From IMG/VR virus record IMGVR_UViG_3300047552_000051, positions 1 through 23,992 of that record: DNA of 23,992 nucleotides; one strand, 5' to 3'. The notes under the pieces are model-generated. The model did no database searches and was not told the origin of the DNA. It worked only from the letters and a program-made list of their open reading frames with translations. Shown here piece by piece: positions 1 through 7,030 of the stretch. How positions within the stretch are numbered: the first letter of the stretch is position 1; each line of letters opens with the position of its first letter. Source of the DNA: a virus. The translations under genes and the position numbers were made by a program.

Positions 1-365
1 CTTCTGACGCCAAAGCTGTGGACGCTGTTGCTAAGATCGCAGACCTGCAAGGTCAACTGGACGCTGCTGCTGCAAAAGCTACCGAGACTGACAAGACCCA
101 AGCTGCCCTGGAAGCTATTGTGGCTGGCAGTTTGAAAGCAATGTCTGTGGCTTTGAATGCCACTGCAGATGCTACACTCAAAGGTCAAGAACTTGTGGCT
201 GCTCATGCTGAGATGGCTGACAAGTTCAAATCCAAGTTCAAAGCGGGCGGTGTTGCCGCAGCCAAACCAGCAGTTACTGAAACTGAGAAAACCACTCAAG
301 CTTCTGCAACTGTTAACCCGCTGTTTATCGCTGCGGCAACCATGAAACAATCGAAAGGAAAGTAA
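1..365 (+). CDS. 3' end of a head maturation protease/scaffold-like protein (partial)
   Basis: The reading frame is open to the left edge of the window (first full codon at 3), so only the C-terminal ~120 residues are present; the GTG at 18 is not a credible start. What is visible is an alanine-, lysine- and glutamine-rich segment with a long helical, coiled-coil-like stretch, then a low-complexity A/T/P linker and a short tail ending in KQSKGK. It lies four bases upstream of the putative decoration gene and just before the major capsid gene. In HK97-like head modules this slot usually holds a scaffold protein or a prohead protease with a C-terminal scaffolding domain, and the composition fits. 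No catalytic residues are in view, so the protease part is inferred from position only. Confidence 0.55.
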   Translation, partial: SDAKAVDAVAKIADLQGQLDAAAAKATETDKTQAALEAIVAGSLKAMSVALNATADATLKGQELVAAHAEMADKFKSKFKAGGVAAAKPAVTETEKTTQASATVNPLFIAAATMKQSKGK

Positions 366-368
366 ATC

Positions 369-851
369 ATGCCTCGTGATCACTACATTGCTCCCACCCT
401 CACCGAACTGGCCAGCACCACTGTCCGTTTCGGTGCAGGTAACGCTGCCAACCAGCGTTTCTCGTACACTGAAGTGGGCAAAGCTGTTCGCCTTGTTGGC
501 GAGTCGCGTTACGACCTGTGCGCTGTCGGTACTGACATCGAAGGCTTTGTGACTGCCGTTGAGTTGGCTGTGCAGAACGGCTTCTCGATTGGCTCTGTTG
601 CCAACGCTCCCGGTACTCGTGTCAGTGTGACCTTTGACGGTCTGCAAGGTACTCCTGGTACTGGTGTTCTGGCTATTGGCGATATTGTCAACGCTGGCAC
701 CATCACCGCCAAGGACACTGCCTTGGCTCCCTACCCCAAAGTGTGCAAGGCTACCACCCCTGCCAACGTTGTGTTCAAGTGGCGTGTTGTGTCCCTGGGC
801 ACCGCTGGCACTGGCGCTGTTGGTACGACCGGTGTGATCGAACGCATCTAA
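369..851 (+). CDS. Putative capsid decoration/stabilising protein
   Basis: This 160-residue protein is rich in Gly, Ala, Thr and Val, with alternating patterns that suggest beta structure and no membrane segment. Starting at ATG 369, it has a good Shine-Dalgarno (AAAGGAAAG) just upstream. It sits between the scaffold/protease-like gene and the major capsid gene, where many siphophages encode a small beta-rich head decoration (cement) protein, for instance of the DUF2190 or lambda gpD type. Its codon choice resembles that of the capsid gene, as expected for a protein made in hundreds of copies. No diagnostic motif was recognised, so the role rests on position, size and composition. A head fibre protein is the main alternative. 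Confidence 0.6.
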   Translation: MPRDHYIAPTLTELASTTVRFGAGNAANQRFSYTEVGKAVRLVGESRYDLCAVGTDIEGFVTAVELAVQNGFSIGSVANAPGTRVSVTFDGLQGTPGTGVLAIGDIVNAGTITAKDTALAPYPKVCKATTPANVVFKWRVVSLGTAGTGAVGTTGVIERI

Positions 852-885
852 TCTGGTCTACAATATCCAACAGAAAGGAAACATC

Positions 886-2097
886 ATGCTCGTTTCGTAC
901 ATCAACAGCCAAGGCCAGTCGCAGCAAGTTACCTTGCAAGAAGGTGAACTGATGCAGGCCGTCAGGTCGGGTGACCCTGTTGCCCACTACAACCGCCAGT
1001 TCGCGGATGCCGACCCCCGCTTGGGCTCTGCGTTTGACCAGTTCAAGCTGTCTGCTGGTCTGGTCCGTGCTGACGTTGGCAACGCTATGGGTATCCGCAC
1101 TGCTACCATTGGCAGTGTCCTGGATGGCACCTCTGGCCTGAACGCTGTCAGCAACGTCCAGCAAAACACCACCCCGTTTGGTACTTCTTCGCGTGCTTTC
1201 ACTGCCATCGCCATGATTGATGAAGTCATGTCCGAAGTGCAGAAAGACCGTGAAACCGACTCCGTGGTGTTCAACGATCTGGTGGCTGTGAACCAAGCCA
1301 TCACCACTGAGCACTTCGAACAGCCTGTCATCGACATGACCGGTGCTGGTGGCCCTGAGTCTGCCAAGGCCCAGCGCGTTGCCCAAGGTGCCTTGCCTCC
1401 GAAAATCTTGTTCTTCAAGACCTCGGACCGCATTCGCCGGATCGGTGCCTGGACCATTGGTATGGAATGGTCTGACCAAGCCCTGCGCAACACCACCATC
1501 GACTACGTGTCGCGTACCACTGCTCACTACCTGCGTGTTGAGCAAGACGAGCGTGTCTACCGTTACCTGTCCAACTTGTTCAGCGGTGACAACGACTTTG
1601 TGGTTGGTGCTGTATCTGCTGTGACCTCCACTTCGCTGGACAGCGCTGCTACCGGTGGCGTGCTGACCCACAAAGCTTGGGTGAAGTTCCTGGCCCGTAA
1701 CCGCAAGTACCGCAAAATCACCCACGTGGTTTGCGACTTCGATACGTACCTGAAGATCGAAGGTCGCACCGGTCGCCCTGGTTCCAACAACTACGATCCT
1801 ACACTGGCTCGTATTGATCCCCAAGTGGCGTTCATGAACATTGGCTTCGGCAACGATGTCAAGTTCTTCCTGGTGGACTCCGCTGCAGAAGGTGGCCCTG
1901 TGCCTGCTAACACTGTGTGGGCTCTGGATGCATCTATTGCTGTAACCAAGATCACGAACACTGCTGCTTCGTACAATGCTGTCGAAGAGTTCGCGCTTCG
2001 CAGGGTGCAAGCAGTTCGCATGGACTGGGCAGAGGAAGTCTTCCGCACCCTGGGTGACTCCGAACTGCGTCCCTTCGACGTTCTGACCATCAGCTAA
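886..2097 (+). CDS. Major capsid protein (HK97-fold type)
   Basis: The 403-residue product has the size of an HK97-fold capsid protein and lies directly after the decoration gene. ATG 886 is preceded by a strong Shine-Dalgarno (AGAAAGGAAA). An N-terminal ~80 residues that look helical are followed by a mixed alpha/beta body; the region around FKTSDRIRRIGAW and the acidic repeat-free core around residues 210-330 are typical of this class. The C-terminus (FRTLGDSELRPFDVLTIS) resembles the final strands of capsid proteins that form capsomer contacts. Codon use is strongly biased, with very few TTA, CTA or TCA codons, and a strong terminator follows 13 bases after the stop. Both suit very high expression. 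No N-terminal delta domain is obvious; the scaffold function is probably supplied by the upstream gene. Confidence 0.85.
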   Translation: MLVSYINSQGQSQQVTLQEGELMQAVRSGDPVAHYNRQFADADPRLGSAFDQFKLSAGLVRADVGNAMGIRTATIGSVLDGTSGLNAVSNVQQNTTPFGTSSRAFTAIAMIDEVMSEVQKDRETDSVVFNDLVAVNQAITTEHFEQPVIDMTGAGGPESAKAQRVAQGALPPKILFFKTSDRIRRIGAWTIGMEWSDQALRNTTIDYVSRTTAHYLRVEQDERVYRYLSNLFSGDNDFVVGAVSAVTSTSLDSAATGGVLTHKAWVKFLARNRKYRKITHVVCDFDTYLKIEGRTGRPGSNNYDPTLARIDPQVAFMNIGFGNDVKFFLVDSAAEGGPVPANTVWALDASIAVTKITNTAASYNAVEEFALRRVQAVRMDWAEEVFRTLGDSELRPFDVLTIS

Positions 2098-2110
2098 TCA
2101 CTGACCCTGG

Positions 2111-2137
2111 AGCCTAGGTGGAAACACCTAGGCTTTT
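2111..2137 (+). terminator. Rho-independent terminator after the capsid gene
   Basis: A perfect 10-bp stem (AGCCTAGGTG at 2111-2120 with CACCTAGGCT at 2125-2134) closes on a GAAA tetraloop and runs into TTT. It starts 13 bases after the capsid stop. A GTG at 2118 lies inside the left arm, which argues against its use as a start. Confidence 0.85.
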
Positions 2138-2144
2138 CAACTCT

Positions 2145-2348
2145 ATGCAAATCCAGAAAATCTACGATAGCAACGGTAAGTGGTACGTCAACAAGGGCAG
2201 CTTTGACTTCGTTGACCCCACGACAGGCAACCGGTTTACCCCTGGGACTCCGACCCAGGCCCTGGAAACCGAGTGGATCAAGGGCCAGCCTGTGCTGGAA
2301 CCCCAGCAGGCCGAAAAACCTGCAAAGCCTACTAAGCAAGAATCCTGA
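2145..2348 (+). CDS. Small hypothetical protein between two terminators
   Basis: This 67-residue protein begins MQIQKIYDSNGKWYVNKG. The longer reading from GTG 2118 is rejected because that codon is buried in the capsid terminator stem. It is basic to neutral, with aromatic residues near the N-terminus and a Pro/Lys/Gln-rich C-terminal tail (QAEKPAKPTKQES) that looks disordered. No family was recognised. It is isolated by a terminator on each side, so it is probably expressed by read-through from the capsid transcript, at lower level. Small proteins in this position are commonly found between the capsid and connector genes, but their role is usually unknown. No clear Shine-Dalgarno precedes ATG 2145. 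Confidence 0.6.
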   Translation: MQIQKIYDSNGKWYVNKGSFDFVDPTTGNRFTPGTPTQALETEWIKGQPVLEPQQAEKPAKPTKQES

Positions 2349-2349
2349 C

Positions 2350-2374
2350 AAAAACCCCTCTCTGAGGGGTTTTT
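2350..2374 (+). terminator. Rho-independent terminator
   Basis: An 11-bp perfect stem (AAAAACCCCTC at 2350-2360 with GAGGGGTTTTT at 2364-2374) closes on a TCT loop. Its A-tract and U-tract flanks make it potentially functional on both strands. It begins two bases after the stop of the 67-residue gene. Confidence 0.9.
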
Positions 2375-2446
2375 CTTTACCTACACATCTACGAGGTTGT
2401 TAGGATTGTCAGGCCCACCACCTTGCTAAATCCTACAATATATGTC

Positions 2447-2941
2447 ATGGCGCTAAATGACTACACCACATCTGATGACGTTCGGGCTGCACTTGGCGTC
2501 TCTTCTGAAGAACTGGAAGAGGCTACACTAGGGCTCGAAACGATAGGTACCCAACTTGACATGAGCCTGGAAGAGCTGTCACCAGACTTGGCAGATAGCT
2601 ATGCTACAGTCCATGCTATTCAGCAACACCAGCGTACAGAAGCTCAACAGCGCTTTTACTTGTACACCAGAACTTACGCCACTTACGTAGTAGCCAACTT
2701 GCTGTTGAATACACTGGCAATGTTTTCGTTCAAGCGGCTGACAGACGGCAAGGCTGAAGCTGAGCGTACAGACGCCTGGGAAGACACCAAGAAAGATGTG
2801 CGAGACAACCTTGAGTTGCTTCGCCGTAGACTGCAGACTGCGTTCACGAACTTGAACACTGTCTATGTGGCTCCAGCACCCACACGAATGAACTTCATCG
2901 TGGCGTCTGGCCTGTTAACCAACCCGGTGACAGGCGAATGA
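2447..2941 (+). CDS. Putative head-tail adaptor (connector) protein
   Basis: Reading from ATG 2447 gives 164 residues, starting MALNDYTTSDDVRAALGVS. The product is mainly helical and acidic in its first half; the opening 'TTSDDVRAALGVSSEEL' resembles the short N-terminal helix pair of gp6/gp15-type adaptors that dock on the portal. A further in-frame TTG lies at 2423, but it would add residues unlike the rest. No Shine-Dalgarno is seen before ATG 2447. It is the first gene after the double terminator and heads a tight run of neck genes ending with the tail terminator. Its stop overlaps the next start (ATGA at 2938). The adaptor role is inferred from order and helical character, not from a diagnostic motif. 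Confidence 0.5.
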   Translation: MALNDYTTSDDVRAALGVSSEELEEATLGLETIGTQLDMSLEELSPDLADSYATVHAIQQHQRTEAQQRFYLYTRTYATYVVANLLLNTLAMFSFKRLTDGKAEAERTDAWEDTKKDVRDNLELLRRRLQTAFTNLNTVYVAPAPTRMNFIVASGLLTNPVTGE

Positions 2942-3783
2942 GACTCAAGAGCGCAGCCCGGTACTTTGACACGTGCCCAGTGTACGATGCCTACAGCGGC
3001 GCGTACCTGTTCAAGATGCAGACTTCCACATTCTTGGAAAGCGCTGTTGAGGGTTCGACTGCAGCCCGCCGTGTGGTGTCTCTTGATCCAGCTTTGACGC
3101 CTCCAACTCACTCTGCTATTCTAGCTGTCAACGTTTTGATGCTGTTGGGTGGTGAAACCATTGACGAGTGGGCAGGCGAAGCGATTAGAAAAGCCTATTG
3201 GGTTAAGACAGTCACAGACAATTTCTCTATGCTGACCCCCGGCCAAGCCGCACTTGGCAGTGCCGGTGCAGCCTGCTTCGGTCAAAAGAAGTTCTTGCGG
3301 GAAACCATTAACACTGCAACAGACTCGGAACTCGATCCGATGTGGCGGATTTTCCTGTCCAAGAGTCTGAACCCCGCACGTGGTACCATTCTCAAGTCTG
3401 CGACAACCCTCTACAGAGTGCGCATGGGTTTTGAAGACGTTGATGGCTTTCGAACAGTACAGTGTGACGAGCTTGACTCCCCAGTTGTGCGTGTCACGAT
3501 GACAGCTAACAGGGTTTACGATCCAGTCACAGACACCTACAAGCCTAGCACAGTCACATACCAAGCACTTGCCATTGACGCTTCAAAAGCTTATGCAGAC
3601 ATGTCAGAAGCTTCGGAAAAGGTGAAACCTGGGGACATTTCATTGGTTGTCAGCAAGTCCAGTGCAACCCCTGGAATGGGTACTGAATACAGTTTTGCCA
3701 CTGGCCGTTATCAAGGCCGCTGGTCTGTAGTAGACGTCATGTCTGAACTTGACAGTTGGCTGCTGCAGTTGCGGAGGTTGTGA
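2938..3783 (+). CDS. Unrecognised protein in head-closure/connector position
   Basis: This is a 281-residue protein with no family recognised. It starts at an ATGA overlap with the previous gene and ends in a TGATG overlap with the next, so it is translationally coupled on both sides. The N-terminal third is mixed, the middle has a helical stretch with several aromatic residues (around residues 75-110), and the C-terminal half looks beta-rich, with repeated T/V/Y patterns around residues 155-225. No membrane segment or catalytic motif is evident. Its position between the adaptor and the gp10-like gene is where head-closure (stopper) proteins lie, but those are usually near 100-150 residues. 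It is longer than expected and could combine a stopper with another domain. Confidence 0.45.
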   Translation: MRLKSAARYFDTCPVYDAYSGAYLFKMQTSTFLESAVEGSTAARRVVSLDPALTPPTHSAILAVNVLMLLGGETIDEWAGEAIRKAYWVKTVTDNFSMLTPGQAALGSAGAACFGQKKFLRETINTATDSELDPMWRIFLSKSLNPARGTILKSATTLYRVRMGFEDVDGFRTVQCDELDSPVVRVTMTANRVYDPVTDTYKPSTVTYQALAIDASKAYADMSEASEKVKPGDISLVVSKSSATPGMGTEYSFATGRYQGRWSVVDVMSELDSWLLQLRRL

Positions 3784-4298
3784 TGATCCGCTTTACTGGT
3801 CTTAACACCTACAAGAAGAAGACTGAGGCTCAGAAGGCTTTGATCAAGTCTAAGGCTACAGACCTTGTTCGCCGTCGCACACGTGAAGTCCTGCGGTTCC
3901 TTGTTTTGAACACTCCACAGTTTAGTGGTAACACTGCAGCATCTTGGCGTATTGATCTGAACTACATGCCTGCAAATAGGGAAGTGTCTGCACTGTTTGA
4001 TTTAACCATCTCGGAATACTTCGCAGAAGGTGAGTATCAGCTGCCAGAACAGGGGCTTCGTTTCAAAGGTGACGAAGGCGCCTGGAAAGAAGCCCTTAGA
4101 ATGAACGAAGCTCACTTCAAAGCCATACGCTGGAACGCCAACGTTAGTATCGTGAACGTCAGTTCTGTGGCTGACGGCCTTGAAAGTGGTGACATCGCTG
4201 AAGAAACACTGCGTCCAGGAAACTACATTCCAGGTGATGTAATGGCGATCAAGACTGCTGCGCTGAAGTTCAACCTGATGCCGAACTCTATTGGTTAA
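3783..4298 (+). CDS. HK97 gp10-like neck/tail completion protein
   Basis: The 171-residue product is read from ATG 3783, which has a GGAGG Shine-Dalgarno at 3773-3777 and overlaps the upstream stop as TGATG. The TTG at 3756 inside the upstream gene is not credible. The N-terminal region is very basic (KKKTEAQKALIKSKATDLVRRRTREV) and helical. It is followed by 'NTPQFSGNTAASWRIDLNY', matching the family pattern of small neck proteins related to HK97 gp10 and lambda gpZ, in which a 'TPvdTGnlraSW' motif precedes beta strands. Such proteins join the head connector to the tail tube. The neighbours (adaptor-like genes upstream and a tail terminator downstream) agree. Confidence 0.65.
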   Translation: MIRFTGLNTYKKKTEAQKALIKSKATDLVRRRTREVLRFLVLNTPQFSGNTAASWRIDLNYMPANREVSALFDLTISEYFAEGEYQLPEQGLRFKGDEGAWKEALRMNEAHFKAIRWNANVSIVNVSSVADGLESGDIAEETLRPGNYIPGDVMAIKTAALKFNLMPNSIG

Positions 4299-4301
4299 CC
4301 T

Positions 4302-4721
4302 ATGCAAGACTTAGACAACTTCCGTGCTGCGGTTAACACTGCTATTGAAGCTACACGGGCTACGTTTACAGACTACAGCTTGGCTGTGGACTACGAAAAC
4401 CGTCACATCGTAAATCCAGACGCACTTGATAATCCTTATCTATGCGTTGAGTTGAAGTTTGTAGACTCTGGACAACGTGACCTAAATCCCATACGTACTC
4501 AACGTGTACTTGGCTTTGTCATCTTGACTGTCAAGTGCAAAGTAGGTGCTGGCACATCTGGTGCGCTCAAACTATTGGAACACATGTACAAGCCACTGCA
4601 CTGCCGTAAGCTTGGTGCTGCCAACATGGAAATAGCTAAGCTTGTCCCAGGCCGCGAGGTCAAGGGCTTTTGGTGCCAGAGCATCATGATCCCATTCTGG
4701 CTGGACACCCAAGCGTTCTGA
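4302..4721 (+). CDS. Tail terminator protein (gpU/DUF4128-like)
   Basis: The 139-residue product has a helical N-terminus (DNFRAAVNTAIEAT) leading into beta strands that include 'PYLCVELKFVDSGQRDLNP' and 'RVLGFVILTVKCKVGAGTSGALKLLEHMY', and a C-terminal 'QSIMIPFWLDTQ' strand. That layout, helix then a small sheet with 'G.G...a..l.e.i...f', is the usual one for phage tail terminators of the gpU/DUF4128 type. These cap the tube when it reaches the length set by the tape measure. It is the last neck gene before the tube protein and is followed by a hairpin terminator. No other family fits as well. Confidence 0.65.
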   Translation: MQDLDNFRAAVNTAIEATRATFTDYSLAVDYENRHIVNPDALDNPYLCVELKFVDSGQRDLNPIRTQRVLGFVILTVKCKVGAGTSGALKLLEHMYKPLHCRKLGAANMEIAKLVPGREVKGFWCQSIMIPFWLDTQAF

Positions 4722-4743
4722 CATCCAGCCAAGACTCGTACAT

Positions 4744-4776
4744 GAAGCCTGCCATTTGAGCAGGCTTCGTTGTTTG
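4744..4776 (+). terminator. Hairpin terminator between tail terminator and tail tube genes
   Basis: GAAGCCTGC (4744-4752) pairs perfectly with GCAGGCTTC (4760-4768) around a seven-base loop, followed by GTTGTTTG. The stem is strong but the U-tract is interrupted, so termination may be partial. Confidence 0.7.
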
Positions 4777-4844
4777 TGCTGTAGCAAGTCCAGGGAGAAG
4801 CGACGACACTACAGGCTGCAAACACGTTCCATTTGGAGTTCACC

Positions 4845-6065
4845 ATGCCTAACGCATCATCCAGCCTTGTCCAGATAGCCTACGCTCAAGAGGCTACCTT
4901 CGGCGTCATCCCCACCTCAGGTAACCACAAGTACCTGCGTGTGACCGGCGAAACCTTGAACTACGAAATCAGCAAAGAAGCCTCTGCTGAAATCAACAGC
5001 ACCCGCGCTGTGTCCAGCATGATCCCCATCAGTGCTTCGGCAACTGGTGGTATCGAGACTGAGATTTCGTACAACGAATACGATCCACTGTTTGAAGCTG
5101 CACTGCAGTCGAGCTACACAGTGTACGGCACTGCGGGTGTTGGTGCAACTTTCACTGCAACTTTCACTGCTACCACTATTACCGCTTCGGTTGCACCCAC
5201 AGGTGGTAGTGCTTTCACAAACCTGAAAAAGGGTCAATTCTTCCGTTTGGTAGCTCCTGGGCATGCCAACGATGGCAAGATTTTCCGTGTCAGCCTGACT
5301 ACGCCGACCAACGGTACGGTTATCACTGTGGAAGCTTCCACACCCCTGACTACTGGTACGTCGATTGCCAACTGCTTGGTTCAGTCTTCGCGTCTGACCA
5401 ACGGCACCACCCAGCGCAGCTACACCATTGAGCGTCAATCTCCTGACATCACTGAGTTCTGGGCTTACTCTGGTATGACCCTGAGTTCGATGACCATGAA
5501 CGTGGCATCCGGTGCACGCTCCACGATGTCGTTTGACTTCATGGGCAAGAAGGCCACTCGCAAGACTGGTACTACCAACATGCCCGGTACTGCTACCGAC
5601 TCGCTGGCTTACGACATCCACTCCAGTGGTACTGGTCCTGCCTGCTACATCTGGGTTGACGGTGCACCTCTTGCAGGTACTTACGTCAAGTCGTTGAGCA
5701 TGACTTACGACAACGCTCTGCGTACCCAAGAAGCTGTGTGTGAGATTGGTGCTATTGGTATCGGTTCCGGTACGATCAACTGCACTGGTAGCTTGGAAGT
5801 GTACTTCGCCAACGGTACGCTGTACGACAAGTTTGCCAGCAACACCAACATTGCTTTCACGTTCTCCACGCTTGACAACGCCGGTAACGGTTATGTTGTG
5901 ACCCTGCCCAAGGTCAACATCTCCAGTCTGGGTGTGAACGCATCCGGTAAGGACCAAGACTTGATGCTGAGTCTGGAGTTCACTGCCTTGCGTGACCTGG
6001 GTAACGCTGACGCTACCCTGCGTCAGGTGGCTTTCATCGACCGGGTTGGTGCCGCTGTGGTGTAA
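4845..6065 (+). CDS. Major tail (tube) protein
   Basis: ATG 4845 gives 406 residues and has a TTGGAG ribosome binding site at 4833-4838; the TTG at 4833 overlaps this site and is not the start. The opening (SLVQIAYAQEATFGVIPTSG...LRVTGETLNYE) and the following 'INSTRAVSSMIPISASATGGIETEISYNEYD' resemble the Phage_tube_2-type tail tube family, in which a conserved N-terminal strand-loop-strand leads into a two-domain beta barrel. The remainder is Thr/Ser/Gly-rich beta structure, including a GATFTATFTATTIT stretch. Size is on the long side for a tube protein and may include an extra surface domain in the middle (roughly residues 80-190). It sits alone between two terminators and uses highly biased codons, both expected for an abundant product. 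Confidence 0.8.
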   Translation: MPNASSSLVQIAYAQEATFGVIPTSGNHKYLRVTGETLNYEISKEASAEINSTRAVSSMIPISASATGGIETEISYNEYDPLFEAALQSSYTVYGTAGVGATFTATFTATTITASVAPTGGSAFTNLKKGQFFRLVAPGHANDGKIFRVSLTTPTNGTVITVEASTPLTTGTSIANCLVQSSRLTNGTTQRSYTIERQSPDITEFWAYSGMTLSSMTMNVASGARSTMSFDFMGKKATRKTGTTNMPGTATDSLAYDIHSSGTGPACYIWVDGAPLAGTYVKSLSMTYDNALRTQEAVCEIGAIGIGSGTINCTGSLEVYFANGTLYDKFASNTNIAFTFSTLDNAGNGYVVTLPKVNISSLGVNASGKDQDLMLSLEFTALRDLGNADATLRQVAFIDRVGAAVV

Positions 6066-6100
6066 TGGTTGGGTTGCTGAGTTGGGAAACTTAGCAGTTA

Positions 6101-6132
6101 GCCAGGGAAGGTAACACTTCCCTGGCTTTTTT
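6101..6132 (+). terminator. Rho-independent terminator after the tail tube gene
   Basis: A perfect 10-bp stem (GCCAGGGAAG at 6101-6110 with CTTCCCTGGC at 6117-6126), GTAACA loop and six Ts (6127-6132). It starts 36 bases after the tube gene stop. Confidence 0.92.
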
Positions 6133-6186
6133 CTGCGTGTTAGAATCCACACCGCAGGCTTTCTGCAGCAACCCAAGGAACACAAA

Positions 6187-6588
6187 ATGGATATTTTTGA
6201 CGCTTTTGCTTCTGACGAAAAACTGGAAATTGAAGGTCGCTGGGTCGACTATGCCCCCGGCATCCGTTTCAAGATCGCACGTGCCAGCAACAAGCATTTC
6301 AGTCGCCTGTTTACCCGTGAGTACGCCAAGAACCGTATGGTCTTGGAAGCCAAGGGCGAAGCTGCAGAAGCCAAGTCTGATGAGCTGATGGCCAAGGTGT
6401 TTGCCAAGACCATCCTTGTGGACTGGGAAGGCCCCATCAAGTTCCAGAAGAAAGACTACAGCGTCTACAGCGTGGAGAAAGCAGAAGAGATGCTGCGTGT
6501 GAAAGACTTCCGGCGTTGGGTTGCTTCTCAGTCTGAAGACTTCGATGCGTACAAAGCTGTCCAAGAGGCAGAAGACGCAAAAAACTAA
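6187..6588 (+). CDS. Tail assembly chaperone, short form (gpG-like)
   Basis: The 133-residue short product is helical and charged, with a strand-rich N-terminus (LEIEGRWVDYAPGIRFKIARAS) typical of lambda gpG-like chaperones. These bind the tape measure and tube protein during tail assembly. ATG 6187 has an AAGGAA ribosome binding site at 6175-6180. Its last sense codons are GCA AAA AAC before TAA, so the canonical -1 slippery heptamer A AAA AAC lies exactly in register just before the stop. The adjacent -1 frame is open to 6956. Position between the tube protein and the tape measure is the classic place for this frameshifted pair. A frameshifted long form of 256 residues is predicted. Confidence 0.85.
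   Translation: MDIFDAFASDEKLEIEGRWVDYAPGIRFKIARASNKHFSRLFTREYAKNRMVLEAKGEAAEAKSDELMAKVFAKTILVDWEGPIKFQKKDYSVYSVEKAEEMLRVKDFRRWVASQSEDFDAYKAVQEAEDAKN
6579..6585 (+). promoter_or_regulatory. -1 programmed ribosomal frameshift site
   Basis: The heptamer A AAA AAC is positioned in the 0 frame as X XXY YYZ, directly followed by TAA at 6586-6588. An AAGAGG sequence at 6563-6568 ends ten bases upstream, similar to the Shine-Dalgarno-like stimulator of E. coli dnaX. No obvious strong stem-loop or pseudoknot was found just downstream by eye. Confidence 0.85.
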
Positions 6589-6956
6589 CTGACTTCTTTG
6601 AGTGGTGGCTAGAGTACGCAGACAAGATTGAGGCGATGGAACATGTGGCTGAGGCTACAGGCATCATCCCTCAAGGTCTGCGGAATAGGCCGCAGGACTT
6701 AGGTCCACACCTACAGTTTTATCTCGGGCTTTACAGAGAGGTAGAACGTGATAGGTTGTTTACAGGCAGTGGGGTACCCCTACCACTTCGCTTTGCAGAC
6801 TTCGTAACGTTTGCACAGTTCCACGAGTTCACCCGAGAAGACACCAACCGTTGTTGGAAGTTCGTAAGGGTTGTCGATGACGCTTGGCTACGAGATTACA
6901 AAAAACGTCAGCAAGCGCACGACGAAAAGCTGAAGGCCAGGGCCAAGAGCCGTTGA
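6585..6956 (+). CDS. Tail assembly chaperone, frameshift extension (gpT-like part)
   Basis: This segment has no start of its own worth using: the frame is open from the slippery site, beginning L-T-D-F-F-E-W-W after the slip, well upstream of the ATG at 6636. Joining 6187-6585 to 6585-6956 gives a 256-residue G-T fusion. The extension contains 'FFEWWLEYADKIEAMEHVAE', a compact helical domain, a conserved-looking 'HLQFYLGLYREVERDR' helix, and a basic C-terminus (KKRQQAHDEKLKARAKSR). In lambda-like phages the T domain binds the tube protein while the G domain binds the tape measure, and the long form is made at a few per cent of the short form. The next gene is the tape measure, as expected. 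Confidence 0.8.
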   Translation, partial: LTDFFEWWLEYADKIEAMEHVAEATGIIPQGLRNRPQDLGPHLQFYLGLYREVERDRLFTGSGVPLPLRFADFVTFAQFHEFTREDTNRCWKFVRVVDDAWLRDYKKRQQAHDEKLKARAKSR

Positions 6957-6959
6957 GTT

Positions 6960-7015
6960 CTACAGTTTTGGCAGGCTTGTTGGTCTGCTGAAACTGTAGA
7001 ATCGGCGTAGCCGAT
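6960..7015 (+). promoter_or_regulatory. Tandem hairpins in the leader of the tape measure gene
   Basis: Two adjacent inverted repeats fill the 74-base gap before the tape measure. The first is a 15-bp stem with two wobble pairs (CTACAGTTTTGGCAG at 6960-6974 with CTGCTGAAACTGTAG at 6985-6999) and a ten-base loop. The second is a perfect 6-bp stem (ATCGGC at 7001-7006 with GCCGAT at 7010-7015) on a GTA loop. Neither is followed by a U-tract, so they look like RNA stability, processing or translation-control elements rather than a standard terminator. The tape measure ribosome binding site (AAGGA, 7020-7024) lies five bases after the second hairpin. Confidence 0.65.
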
Positions 7016-7030
7016 CTGCAAGGAACTCAC

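Noticed and set aside
775-2010. 411-codon antisense open frame opposite the capsid gene
   Set aside because: It lies within a strongly codon-biased gene in which TTA, CTA and TCA are rare, so the antisense frame has few stops. The translation has no recognisable domain and no ribosome binding site was apparent.
2118-2144. Longer form of the 67-residue protein starting at GTG 2118
   Set aside because: The GTG is inside a perfect terminator stem and lacks a ribosome binding site; ATG 2145 is preferred.
4917-6185. 422-codon antisense open frame opposite the tail tube gene
   Set aside because: Same explanation: codon bias of a highly expressed gene on the plus strand. It also crosses the strong terminator at 6101-6132.
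6636-6956. Separate gene starting at ATG 6636
   Set aside because: No good ribosome binding site, and the frame is open back to the in-register slippery site; the frameshift extension explains it better.
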